Shown piece by piece: positions 30,487-43,400 of a stretch of DNA of 64,000 nucleotides. The first letter of the stretch is position 1, and each line of letters opens with the position of its first letter. This stretch comes from Auanema rhodensis. Its lineage: Eukaryota; Nematoda; Chromadorea; Rhabditida; Rhabditidae. Below the pieces are notes generated by a model that worked only from the letters and a program-made list of their open reading frames with translations, made no database searches and was not told the origin of the DNA. The position numbers and the translations under genes were made by a program. Location of the stretch: contig OZ059895.1 in the NCBI GenBank assembly GCA_964057225.1, forward strand, positions 15,057,001 through 15,121,000, written 5' to 3'.

Positions 30487-32906
30487 CTAGAAAACTTTAG
30501 TGGTGTACACTCGGCAATCAACAGCCCCGTCAGTAGTTTCAATTTCAAGTTCCTTCAGAAATTCTTGTAATTCGTTACCTTCGAATGCAAGAAGTTCATC
30601 AATCTTTACAATAGGGTAAGTTGGGCGATAACTAAAACATACTCCGTATTCATGCTCAAAATATGAAGAACTTACGCTTGGAATATTGCCTTTAAAGCTC
30701 GTTTTCGTTCTCGCTCCACAAACAAATCCATTATAAAAGCTGACATTTTCGGAGCATCCTAAGAACATGAGAGATTAAACGAATAAATAGCAAAACACTC
30801 ACTTTAAACAGTCGGAAGAACTTCACATAATTTCCAACAGCGACCGCCTCTCTCACTTGCATAGCAAACTGGACACAGCTATCTCTTCGCAAAGTTGGTG
30901 TGAGCTCTACAACGTTTTATTATTGTTAAATATGTTGAATAAATTATTTTACCTTTCAATAATGTTGAGATATCTAATGTTTTAGACATAGAAACATAAT
31001 AAAGAAGGCGATAAGCCACAAATTCAGCTTGATTAGGACAATCATCTACTTCGGAATATAATAATTTCAGCTGACTTTGACACTTAAAAAAAGAAAAAAT
31101 AATTAGAGAATAAAGAAATACAACAACTAACCTTATTAAACTCTTCTCTATCTTTATATTCTAAAGATATACGTGCATTTATTTCATATACCATAACTGT
31201 GAAGCTATTTCTTACCCGTTGAACAGTGAGATCTTGTCTGTAAAATTATATTCCGAATTAAAAGAAGGAAAGAAAAGGGAATTACCTAATTGAACGAAGT
31301 TGGTCAATAAGATACATATATTCTTTTTTACTCCGGTATTTTTCTTTAACGTTTTCTAAAGCTTTTTCTAAAACCTCAGGAGGTCGTACGAGACTAGGAT
31401 CAGGAGCCTACAGAACAAGAAATTCATAAAGAGATATAAGCGTAAAGGTGACTTACAGCAGTTAATCTGAAAAATTTCTTCTCGATATCTTGGCATGTTC
31501 CCTTTATAACTTGTCCTTTCATAATATGCCTAGAAGTAGTAGCTGTAGGTGTAGTAAGTTGGTAATCTTTTTCAAAGCGTCGAGCTCGCTCCTCACGCCT
31601 AAACAGGTTAAGATGAGATAAATCAAGAATACGTTGAAACATGCCTCGTTTCATCATCTTTGACCTGCCATTTTTCAATTTTCTAAAACACAAAGTTTTA
31701 TGATTAGAGCCTAAAGCTTTAGACTTTACCTTGTTTTTCTTATTTTTATTTTCCATCTGTCTCTTCATCTTTTCTAACTTCTTTTCCTTTTTAGTTTTCT
31801 TCTTTAACTGAAATATCATATATGCTAACCACAACTACACAGGTGATTCATAGATCAATAAAAAATGTGCAAAACCTGTAAAACACTATTATCCGAATCT
31901 GAACTCGAACTACGACGCCCTCTTTTCCCCCCACTTGATACTGGAGAGGGACTACGCCTTTTTTGTTTATTTCCAACAACTGAATTTGTTTTGTTACGCT
32001 CAGCAGCGGGAATCCACAGTGCAGCGGGAAGTTGGTAATTCTTCTCGTGCGGCAATGGTTCTCGGTCCCAATTTACGGCCCGAATAGAACCAGCTTGAAT
32101 CAAAGGACGTAATCTCTTCTCCAGATACTCCCCAACTTTTTTCCTGTCTTCTTCAGTTTGTGTTGCAAGAAAAGCTCTTTGAACATATCGTCTGAAACCA
32201 ACCGTATAGCATGTGCTTCTCTTTCAAATGACTTACTCAGCATTTTCTGGAATGTTTCCAAATGGAGTTGGAACTCCTGAAGACATAGTTGGTGGGCCGG
32301 TAGAAAGACCAGGAAGGGGTACTTTACCAGGATTGAAATTACAATTTAGAGGGCCCTTGCCAGCATTTAATGCAAAAGGTTGAAACTTTTGATGATGTGG
32401 TTTAGGTGTCCACTGCTTCTGGCCATTACCATGCCAAGCATTATTTTGCTGATTTGGCCAACGATTTTGTGGTGTCTGTGGTCCTTTATTCTGCCAAGGC
32501 TGTTTGGCCTGGTTAGGGGTACCCCATTGATTATTTTGATTATTCCATTGACCCACTGCAGGCTGTGGAATAACTCCTACAGCTGCAGTTCCGTATGTTG
32601 GAGGAAATGAACCATAAGGCAGAGCCGATCCAAACGGTAATCCATACTGCTGCCCACCTGCCCACTGTTGTTGAACTTGAGGAGCTTTGTTATTGATGTT
32701 TTGCTAAAGATATTTTTGGAAAATATTTACTTCTTCATGTGCATACCTGCTTGAGCGCTTCTAACGCTTTTGCCCAAGCAGCTTGATCTCCAGTAGGATT
32801 CGTTTGCTCGCCACTTGGTGGGAGCGGTATTGAAGATAACTCACCTCTATAACACATTCGAAAATATAGGAAATTAAGCTCGCAAAACTCACGAGTCCGT
32901 GTCCAT
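30487..32906 (-). CDS. LENG8: LENG8/THP3-like SAC3-domain protein
   Basis: Eleven exons give 645 aa: 32893-32906, 32747-32846, 32237-32703, 31876-32191, 31457-31807, 31286-31407, 31132-31237, 30953-31082, 30803-30906, 30676-30758 and 30487-30631. The N-terminal third is Gln/Asn/Pro/Trp-rich and probably disordered. A RYVQRAF...[13 protein letters not shown] block and a basic, Ser-rich stretch follow. The C-terminal half is the SAC3/GANP/Thp3 domain, beginning near [20 protein letters not shown] and including [14 protein letters not shown] and [20 protein letters not shown]. Yeast Thp3 and human LENG8 act in mRNA processing and export; the role here is by homology. Introns are 43-68 nt. Exon 5 contains an intron-like 47-nt segment (see findings). 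Confidence 0.88.
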
Positions 32907-33686
32907 TGGAATTTTTGAAATTAAATAACTGATTTAGGAATAAATAGAAATTTTAGCCGAAAAAAATTACCTAAAACGAAATGTTCTTAATTTCTATTTC
33001 TAAACTATACTATTGATTCATTAAGACATTTCTAACATATTTGAACAATCATTTCATCTCAAAGAAAATTTTTAATTGCATTATAGTAATTTCAATTGTA
33101 TACAGAAACTAAATTTTTCTTTAATTAAGAATCGAAAATACATCGATAAATACAGCTAAGAGCAAACGTTTAGCAAGTTAGTGTTTTTGACTTGAACAAG
33201 ACTAGTCGAAATAATCGTTGCGGGACCAATATAGTATTATACGAGACAAACATCAATATAAGAGAATTAGAGAAACATAAAGTTCTAAAAACAAATTCGA
33301 ATATGGAAATGTAACATTGTAATCTTATTAAAGTTATTGCGAAATTGAATGAAATAATAATTTTCTATTCATAAACGCCGAAAACTAAAATTATTGATTT
33401 CATCGATTTTGACAAGAGCGGTTGTTTACAATATGATAGTTGTTTGAGATAAAGAATGCAATGATTTGAATCATCAATTCATAAATAATAATTTCTGTGG
33501 AACTTGGTTTTTCTCTTTTCATTTCAAATTGAAAAGTTTTCTTATTTATTTTGGATTCAGATACATTTTATAAAATTTATTTGCATTTTTACACTAAAAA
33601 TTGTGATATGTTAGTGACAGTATATGTTGGAAATTCAACAATATACCAGTAAAAAGCTGCTAAAACACTAGATTCTTGTCAGTTGA
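32907..33686. other. Intergenic, NAE1 to LENG8-like gene
   Basis: This 780-nt AT-rich gap lies between two minus-strand genes. A splice acceptor (AG at 32929-32930 on the top strand, read on the minus strand) lies 22 nt before the LENG8-like ATG. A CGGTTGTTTA sequence at 33419-33428 resembles the dispersed element described in the findings. The gap is long enough for its own promoter. Confidence 0.55.
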
Positions 33687-35846
33687 TCACAAACAAAATG
33701 TTTCAGTCATTTGTGTATGTCCATCATACAACAGTGTATTATGTAGAGGTACATATTGATTTGTGGCCAATTTAATAACTTCTTGTGCGGCGATACCTGA
33801 AACATTAAAACATTCTGATTACTTCATTCATGTTATGTTATTACCGCCTATTAAAGCAGCAATAACATGCGGCTCTGCAGCTCCGTATCGGCAGATTTCT
33901 TCTATAGCAATTGAAGGAATTTTATTGAAAACTGTATCCTTTTCTTCACACTGTAAGATCATGTAATGCAATTGTGACAAACTAGGAAATATTCACCGTG
34001 GATTCATTGATGAGAACTTTGATTCGTTGCTTCAAATCAAAAGCATCAATAGTCCATGGAACTCCGTTAGTTCCTGGGTATCTAAGATGAATCTAATTTT
34101 TTTGAACGATATGAATTCAAACCTTAGTTTTTGAACTGAGAATAAATCAGATGCTTTTAGTAGTAGAAGCCACATAGATAATGTCACTTCTCCATTACCA
34201 ACTTCACTATCAGCAATATTTTGTATTATATTCTGAATTAAGTTATCATTTAAAAAGAAATTATAATGCTGATTACATTAAAATTTTCCTTTTCGAGTGG
34301 AGATCCATGCATAACCTTTATTTTAGCGGCATTTTTGCAGAAGTTATAGCATTGTTGGGCATTTATCATGTCTCCAACATCTAAAATAAAACCTGTTATG
34401 GGAATGTCTCAAATATCGGTTATACCTCTCTCTGATTCAACTTCCTTGGTTAGTTCAAAGACCTCATTAGCATCTAGTACAGCCTTCTCATGATAAATAG
34501 AAGCTAGCTTAGTGTACCTAGCACAAGAGATTTCAGATAAGTTGCTCGCGATATATTTTGATAAATTACCTAACACTGTCACTTGTCATATCTGGCAGAC
34601 CTCCGGACAATGGTAAAAGTTCATGTCTCTCGACAAACCGTCGTAGAGCTGTACAGATGATCCAAAAAGGTTCCTGACACTTAGAGCTTGGTTCACATTT
34701 TGGATTTTTAAGTATATCTTGCACATTTTGTGGAATCTAGAAAGTCTGAGATTCCGAGAATATCGCTTATATAAAGAATACGTACAGTAGTCTGTTGAAC
34801 ACTTCGATGTAAAACATTTTTGGCTTCGTCAAAATTATCGAAGATAGTGTTTTCAGTGGACAAGGAGTTTCGTATTTGCCAGAGCGTTTCTAGGAATTGT
34901 TTACGATCAGCAAAAGTTTTTGGAAAAGCTTGTTGATCCCCAAGAATCTGAATTAGATAAGAGATATCCTGGTAACAGAAAAAGGAGTTACTGACATATC
35001 TATACTCTTGGAGAGCTTTAAAGTAAAGAAGAAGATAGGGAGTATGTCTAGCATCGTCCAGGCTCATATCAGTAATGGAAGAAGAATCAACTACAAATTG
35101 AATTAAAGAATCGAACGGAACGTCCAATCTAAATTTTCTCTTTAGTAGGATTTTCTTCGGAAACTGTGAAATACCTGAGATCTGGTCTTAGATGTTCATC
35201 GTGGTTGTTAGCTATCGTATGCTCACATACAGAAATTCTTATATATCCAAGTAGACCATATGTTCTAGAACAATATCATGTTGGTTAAGTTTTAAAAGTT
35301 CCTAGATGTTGAGGCTAACCTTGCTACTATAAAGGGAACATTTGCTGGGAATAAACGATTTGATATTCTCTCAGAAATTTTGTCAGAAATGTTGGTAGCG
35401 ACAACTACCGAGAAAGATAAAAGCTTTTCAAGAGTTTCATCTTTAACATCACTTGGAGATTGAATAATATATTCACTAACAACAGTTTGTCGTAACTCCT
35501 GAAACAAAAAGGAAAACTCAGATTAAAAACAGCTTAACAGACCTTCAAGTACTGGCTAACTACCTCTGCTCGGCTTTTACCTATTTCACTTTTAGTCACG
35601 AAAAAGCTCTGACCTACATCCGTAGTTGTAACAACTGCATCATCTATGACACAGAAACTTTTGATTCCAGCCAAAACCAAGCTTTTCAGGATTTCCGACG
35701 CTAAATAGCTCAGTTATATACTCAAATTCTATTGTTGTCCTACCTAAAGCTGATGATCCCAAGACACAAACTGATGCGTTTTCGATAGAAGCTTGGCCTT
35801 CTTCGCCCCATAAACGAAGTTGTCGATCATACAGCAGGTCTTTCAT
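33687..35846 (-). CDS. ula-1: NEDD8-activating enzyme E1 regulatory subunit (NAE1/APP-BP1)
   Basis: Thirteen exons give 532 aa, matching the roughly 534 aa usual for NAE1: 35744-35846, 35543-35700, 35320-35498, 35175-35264, 34996-35128, 34786-34947, 34570-34736, 34426-34517, 34277-34380, 34123-34232, 33997-34081, 33845-33950 and 33687-33796. It opens with YDRQLRLWGEEGQASIE and a GSSALASEILKSLVLAGI Rossmann-like segment, as in ThiF/E1 proteins. It ends with EICRYGAAEPHVIAALIGG, then IAAQEVIKLATNQYVPLHN and a YDG...TFCL tail. With UBA3 it forms the heterodimer that activates NEDD8 for cullin modification. NAE1 itself lacks the catalytic Cys domain. A minus-strand acceptor lies one base before the ATG, 219 nt after the MMAB stop. 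Confidence 0.95.
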
Positions 35847-35850
35847 CCTA
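35847..35850 (-). promoter_or_regulatory. Splice acceptor at the NAE1 start codon
   Basis: On the minus strand AAATTAG is followed by G and then ATG. This fits a trans-splice site for a downstream operon gene; a 5'UTR intron is the alternative. Confidence 0.5.
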
Positions 35851-36064
35851 ATTTATATGTAGAATGAAGAGAATTATTTCAAAAACATAGAAATATATAA
35901 TGAAATAAGAACAAGTTAAATATATAAAAATTGGAAAAAATTCATACAAATATTTAATTATTTCATAGAAATAAGGCAATAAGAAGTTTTTTACCAGCAC
36001 ACAAGTTACCCAGTAACTATAAAATATTTATGAATTCTATATAAACTTAAAAAAATTCTCAAAT

Positions 36065-36982
36065 TTAAACACTTTTATCTTGCAACTTCTTTCTGGTCCA
36101 TTTTTGAGAGGTAAAGGTTTGGGGACGTAAGTAAACCAACTCATCTTTTCCATTTTTCATACAAACATATCGCCCCAGAACAAAGAGTAAATCACTCATT
36201 CTTTAAAATATATTAGTTTGCATCATTGTATAAGCATGATGTTACAAACCTATTCAAGAACTTAAGAGCTTGCTTATCAACCTGTTCATCTCGTACTAAT
36301 GGGACCAAGCTTCTCTCAGCTCTACGACATACAGAACGTGCATATTGTATCGCGGCGGAAGTTTCTCCTCCTCCCTTAAATATATGAAACTTCAATTTGT
36401 ATTAATAACAAAAAAATAATTTACGGAGAGAATAAATTGACGAATAGGAGGGATTTGATCACCAAATCTGTCGACTTCATTATGAATCCAATCGACCATT
36501 TCTTTATCGATATAGGTCAAGTCTGAAAACAAATGTACTTACAAAGGGCATGTGAGAACGTGAAACTTTGTTTTCGTTGTGTTGAATTTGGTGGGGTGGC
36601 CACATGTGCTCCCACATCTTGAAGACAACATTGAAGTCTTGTTAAAACTTCCGTTACTTCAGGAATACCGTCTTTCTCAGCTTTTGCTCCACAAACTCTT
36701 AAAAGTGTTAATGAACGATAGCTCAGCATGATGTTTGCAAACCCCAACAATGATGAAAGCTCATCAGTAGCTCCTAGTGCTGTGAAAGCATCATTATCCT
36801 TCCATCTGCGTTCATTGTTGAAAAGAGAAGATTTACCAGAATCTCCAGTTCCTCTTCCTGTGAAACTTGAGTTGCAACTATGTAAGTTCAAATAACGGAC
36901 CTTGCTTAAAACCGGCTAAGTTTACTGAACTTACGCGATAAGTTCTAGAAAATACAGACCATACGGCTTGAACTCGATTCAT
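36065..36982 (-). CDS. mmab-1: Cob(I)alamin adenosyltransferase, mitochondrial (MMAB)
   Basis: Five exons: 36901-36982, 36543-36857, 36425-36522, 36250-36374 and 36065-36200, giving 251 aa. If the third intron starts at a weaker upstream donor (exon 2 then 36567-36857) the product is 243 aa. Human MMAB is about 250 aa. The start MNRVQAVWSVFSRTYR resembles a mitochondrial presequence. RGTGDSGKSSLF is the conserved nucleotide-binding RTGD.G..SSLF motif, and GATDELSSLLGFA and VCRRAERSLVPL are family signatures. The enzyme transfers adenosyl from ATP to cob(I)alamin, supplying cofactor to methylmalonyl-CoA mutase. The ATG lies 5 nt after a minus-strand TTTATCACAG acceptor. Confidence 0.93.
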
Positions 36983-36987
36983 TATTA

Positions 36988-36998
36988 CTGTGATAAAA
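36988..36998 (-). promoter_or_regulatory. Splice acceptor five bases before the MMAB start codon
   Basis: On the minus strand an eight-T tract followed by ATCACAG ends 5 nt before the ATG. This strong acceptor, with no upstream coding exon, fits spliced-leader addition. Confidence 0.5.
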
Positions 36999-37460
36999 AA
37001 AACAAAATTTCCATAAATTTGGTTACATGTTAATGAAAATACAAATGGCTAATCCACATACTTCATTGTTTCTTTCAAAAATATAAATTTATGCTCAAAA
37101 ATAAGACAACCCGTATATGGTAATAAGTGCAATAATATAAATAATAACGAAATCGTCGTCCTATAAGATAAAAAGAGCTTTGATTAAAGAAGAAAACAAA
37201 TCATTTTTTTCGAAACAGGTGATTAACGAGTGATGCCGAGACCAGCTCATGATGATGAATGTGTTTAGATCTCTAAAAACAGATCATTCTTATTTACAGA
37301 AGTACAAGAGGTGTATTTGGAGAAGGTGTGAGTGAGTACATTTGATGTTATGAGGTAGACATAAATAGATAGAACAATAATTTAAATCATACTAATTGTA
37401 ACAGCAGTTGTCAGCAGTTCTCTCATGGTACACGAAAAATTGAGATCTTGTATGAGAATA
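36999..37460. other. Intergenic, SET1 to MMAB
   Basis: About 460 nt of AT-rich DNA holding the SET1 3'UTR and the region before the MMAB acceptor. No other feature is seen. Confidence 0.6.
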
Positions 37461-40400
37461 CTAATTAAGAGTTCCTCTACAGTTTGGTGCATTGCATAAA
37501 CAATCTATCTTATCATCTTCAATTGGGAATTTATAATCATATGTTATTTCATCTCCCTGAAAATATGAAAATTTAAATAAATTTCCCTGAAAAAGAGAAT
37601 TAATTACCTTATTTATTAACGTTTTACTATAAATTACAATGCGTTTGTCTCCATCTACTGTGACTACCTGCAACATGCGTTGTTGAGCTAATTCGGATAA
37701 AACTTCATCCTTACCTTGGCATAGCAGTTAGGCTGACAAGAGTGATTAATAAACCTAGCAAAATTTCCCATCTTAGTTGCATCAATTACAGAGTTTTCAT
37801 CAATTCTGAACAAGTAACTACTTCCTATTCCTCTTCTCTCGTATTGCTTTTCTCGCTCATCTGCCACCAAGGATCGAATCTAGAAAAGCCAAATATATTA
37901 AGAATCGCTGTTGCAGACATTCACACCTTTTGACCAACATATTCAATGATCATATCATCTGGAGCAATAGGTTCAAGTGCATACAATCCCCAACCGTGAA
38001 TACGAGATCGAGCAAATTTGATAACTTTTTTGCGATACTTGAGTTGATTAACTTTGAAGAAATCGGCGTTAGTATCTCCCATAGTAGTAAGTAATCTTCG
38101 ATGCAACATTCTACTCTCTTTATTCTGTTGTACTTGATGTCGAGCTGTAGCCTCATCCTATAAAGAGTTAGCATATTATAATAAGACATAAGTAAACTCT
38201 TACTCTTTCACTGATGTCAGTCTTATCTTGATGAACATCCTCAGGTCTCCTAATAAGAGATCTCTTTTGTTTCATGGACATTTTGAAATATCCAATAGCT
38301 CTGGCTGATCCCTTCTCATTTGGAAGAATGCCATCAAGTTCTTCATCATCATAATACCGCTCTATTCTTCTAACCACGATTTTCTTCTTCTACAATGAAT
38401 CAATAGTAATGCGAAATTGAAAATAGAGTTATACCAATAGTTTCGGAGGAGCATCATATCCAACTGGAGCAAATGGAACACGACGCTTCCAAGGAGGTGC
38501 CGGACCGTTTTCAGGTTGCATTTCTTTAAGAGCTTGCTCAATAAATTTCTGATCTTCGAAATCGAAACATCCCTAAACTCTAGATAAGCAAAAAAATCTC
38601 AAGGTCGGTAATACCTCCCAATTGAATATAATTTTTTTCTTTTCAGCCAAATTGCGTTCTGTGAAGGTGATTTTAGGTTTTTGTTTTATATCCCTGAAAG
38701 TAATTGAAATTTAAGTAAAAAGTTGTAAGAAGCAGAACTACCTTTGAGATGATGGAGGCAGTAAAGAAGCTAATTCATTCTTTCTTCCTACAGGTGGTTT
38801 AGAAGGTATAACTTTCTTTGCCGGTACAGGTAGCTTTTTGGCTTCAAACACGACTCCAGGAATTTTGGGAGGAGGCGGTACCTACAATAACAAAGTAAGA
38901 AATCATTTTCAAAGATAATAAACATACTCGATTGATATTATAATAACAATGTTCAGTGAGATGAGCATGATACTCAGAGCGAGTCATTGTTTCACAAGCT
39001 TCTGGTAGCAGCCCGATATCGAGAGTAGCCGCAGGCCATTCATACGTGGGAGCTTTGATGGGCTGAAAAATAAATCATATTCAGAAAAAAATTAGAATAG
39101 CGTACTTCTGGTTCAGGAGCTTGTGGTGTAGCGGGAGATTTTTTAGAAATAGAATCACATACTGGAGTTCTACAACTTTCATTATCAGAAGATATGGCTG
39201 CACTATCTGAAATTGAAAGTTAAGAAATGTGATAGCGATAGAAACTGATATACCCAAGGTTTCAGAAGATGAGACATTCTCCTTATCGGAAAATGCATCA
39301 CTCTCGGCAGATGAAATAGAGCTAAATATCACAAAAATCGGAATCAAAAAGTTCTGGAATGTAGCATACCTTGTCTCCGGTAATCTGTTCCTCGCTCTTT
39401 TGGCGGAAGGTAGTACTATGGAATCAGAGTCAGAAGAGTGTTTCGATCTGATATTTGAAAATTTATATAATAATAACAAAAAATGTTCTTACGAGCTTGG
39501 ACCTGCATCTTCTTCAGACGATTCAGAAGAATACGCACTGTGATCAGAGACACTCCCAGTCAACGGCTTAGGCTTTTGTTCAACAACTTCTTTCTATAAT
39601 CATAACAATAAAACAAGAAATGAAAATAAAAATTTACCTTGTGATAAGTGAACTTCTTGGGAATAGAAAAGGCTGGCAGCTAAAAAAATATAATTTTATA
39701 TTGCGAAATAAGTTTTCGGAAAAAATTAAACCTGCTCTCTCTGATATACTCTTAAAACTCTGGGACGATCATTCCTTTTGAGTAATGAAGGAACATAAAC
39801 GCATCGCATAGTTATTTTTATTTAATTCAAAGCTCTCAAAGAAATCATTCTAATCAGAATGATTAAACAATTTATCGAATTTTACCCCAAGCCAGATGTC
39901 GCGCGCGAAATTCAAAAATAGCTCGACCGATAATATCAAAAGAGGCCGAATATTATATGGATTTAAAGCTTCGTTTATGAATATATTTCAAGTTTTAAGA
40001 AGTCTATAAATTGAAAACATACGATTTTTGCTTCTTGTGGTTTCTCAGGGGAAGTTTTGATGCTGTCCTGAGAAGCTCGAAGGGCAGCAATGGCCTTGAA
40101 TGAATTATATTAAAATTTGAAGAAAATTTTAAATATTTCTACTTGATTCTTCTTTTCTTCTTCCATTGCAGCTCTTCTGGATTGCCAGAAGACTTCCATG
40201 TGCTGGAACGCATGTGTTTGCAACTTGTTTTGTAAATCCTTAATAAGAACAACACAAAGTTCCTTCCGAAGGTCATTCTCAATGCCATGGCACAAAGTCT
40301 CGATAGTATGCTTCTGAAAACAGTCTCACACATATTTAAAAATCAAAACGTGCATTCACTACCATCTGTAATTCCGAATCCAATTGACTATTCTCTTCAA

Positions 40401-43400
40401 CGGGAGCTGCACTCATAGATGTTGGAGATCTATCTGAATCCATATCAACATCCATATCTTCAACTTGATTTTCATAGTGGTCTTCCCTGAAATCATTATT
40501 TTATACAAGTTCAGTTGTTTCTTTATACCGTTTGATAGAAAACTCTTCTGGGCTCGTATCTTCAGCTTTTGATCCAAATAAGCTAGCTAGACGATCTTCT
40601 AAAGAAGGCTTTTCAGGTGGAGGACTTTCGAAGAATCGAAGTCCTACCGGCGGCACTGTGGGAGTTGCGGTTGTAGGCACATGATTAAACTATAAGCTCA
40701 ATAATAATTTTTGTATATGTATGATGTCAACTTACAATTGGCGGAGGAGTAGTGAAGGGAGGTAATAAGGTAGGTGGAGGCACATGGAAAGGAATTATAG
40801 GAGGAGGCTGATGGGGATTGAACACAGGAATCATCGGTGGGGGTGCTATCATTACAGGAGGAACAATGGGATGTGGGGGATGTGGAGGATGAGGGGGGTG
40901 TGGAGGATGATGGAGATCAGGAACTGACGTAGATTGAGCAGAGGAAGATTCTTTGGCGGACCCCACACCAAAGCCGGGTAAATGAGGAGGGGCTTCTCGT
41001 TTCTTCTAAAAAATGAATTAAACTGAAGAAATTTTTAAGTTATATACTCTCTCAGATGTCTTATGTCGCCTTCGTCGACGATCATCTTCACTATCAGATG
41101 ATGAACTACTCCAACGATGATCTTGTTTTTTTCTTAAAATTTTCAAAATTAGGAATGATTCAGAATACAAAAAATCTCACTTGTCTTTATGCTGTTCTCG
41201 CTCACTATCATCATCACTGCTAATATTCTGTAACCCGGATGAACTAGCCTATAACAAAGAAATATCATAAGAAAATCACTGATAGCTGCTTACTCTTGTA
41301 TCACTTCGTTTCGATTCTTTTCTCTTATAAGTGACTGTTTTTATCTTTTTTTCAACAATTTCGCCTTCTTTAGCTCGAGTATATTTAAGACTAAAAATAA
41401 ATTTTATAAAGTAAAAAAGAATGACCAACGAACCTTTTTTCCTTCTTTTCAACGGTTAAATAACCAGAACCTGAGTAAGAACTACTCTCACTTGACGAGG
41501 ATCGAGAATCTGATGATTGTCTGAAAGAAAACACATCAATGCGGAAATGTACTTAATGCTCTTACCGGCTTCTTCTTTTCTTTCGCCTGGAACGATTCTC
41601 TCTGCTACGTCGACGATCCGGTGATCTTGAAGCAGTGGAATTTTTAGAAAAACTATCCCCTTCTGAAACAAGATTTTTGAATTAAAAGCTAGCTTAAAGT
41701 AAATATTACCGTATGGGGGTGGAGGGCCATTATATTGAGTTTGTAAAACACTTGGAGGCAGAGAATTATAGGGTGGTGGATTACGATAATCTAAAAGCAT
41801 ATTATAAAACAAGTAAAACATAAAAAAGCCAATTGCATGCTGCAGCCACATAAAAGGTGATGAAAAAGACAAACAAAAGTCGAAACTCATACCATATCTA
41901 TACCTTTGAGAACGATAGTATTTGTATTTGGGAAATTTGGAATCAAAATATTTTCTTTCGCTTCTGTTTCTCTTTGGTTTCAAAGAATCTCGGTAACGAG
42001 GTGAATATGTTCGGTAAAACCTTCTTCGATATTGCGGTGAAACTAAGCACATATAGACATTCACATGCATTACAAGCTAATACTAGGAAATATATACACA
42101 AAACTACTATGGAAAGCAAGCATAATTAAAAACTTTAACAAACCTGAACGTTCCTCAAACGATTTACTTGTTGACTCTAAAATTATTTATTTATATTTGC
42201 TAACAATTTCTATTTAAACGAACCCTTCACGCTTTCATTTTCGATCACAGGTTTAGCTTCTTCTGTCGAAGATTCAAATGAAAAGGTAGGTCTAAAAGCA
42301 ATTTTTATAGAATAACCGGTTAAAACTTGAATGTTATAATACCTTGAAACAGGCATAGGTGGAGGTGAAGGAGTTCTAGGAGCTTTAGGGCGTACCGGCT
42401 CTGGCTCTATGTCAGGAGAATTTTGTAACTCCATATCCATATCCAAAAATGAGCTGTTATATCCTGATACGGTTGGTCGTTGTTTTTCATCTGAAAGTAT
42501 TTATTAAGTCGAAGAACAACCGATCGCATGCGAAATAAATAGAAAAATAAAACCAAATTAATTTGTAGTTGAATTGGTGTGAAACACACGTTGAAAATCA
42601 ATTTAAATAACTAACCATTATCCTGCCTGATCTTAAGTCTACGGCCTTCCAAAACATGAGGTGATAGTTGCTTCAAATGACCTGGTACAGGACATTTCCA
42701 TCCAACCTTTTGCTCATACAACTGACTTAATAAAGCAACTAAAATTTTGAAAATATTAAAAAACATGAACAAAGACAAAATTACAAAAAGGATCCGGAAC
42801 ACATGTAATTGGAATTCCCATTACAGATTTTCCATTATACTGTCTAATGAACGAAAATGCGTCTATAATTAGTAAGAAAATAATAAAAAAGTTGTCATAT
42901 TTAGGTTTACCGGATTCTTCTTTAAAAAATATCGTAGCCATTTGTAAGTGTTTATTCTTGTCCGGATGGAAATAAACATTAGCTTCAACTACTTCACCAA
43001 TTTTACTAAGAAATTAATAAATATAAATATTAAAATTAAATTTAATGTTAATACCTGGCCATATTTTTAAGAAATGAAGTATTAACATTATCATTTAAAT
43101 TAAAAACAGAAACTTCTCTTTTGGGGGGAATTCCCGTGTAGTTATCATCAATCTAAATTGAAAAAAATTAAAAATGTACGTAATGAATTGAATTTTACCA
43201 AAAGATGAGGTACTGGTAAATCTAATGTAGATCTAATACGATGAAAAATTTCATATTTCGGCCTTGGATCAGAAACGTGTACAACATCGCACTAAATGAA
43301 TTTATGAAAAAAATAAAAGAATATAAAATACTTACGCTTGGATTGCCGGGAACTCGACCGTCATAGCGTTTTATATTGGCAGTTCCACCTTTATCTTTAT

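Noticed and set aside
41456-42070. 204-codon minus-strand open frame
   Set aside because: It runs through three SET1 introns. Only parts (Arg/Ser-rich and Pro-rich exons) are real, and splice phases define different boundaries.
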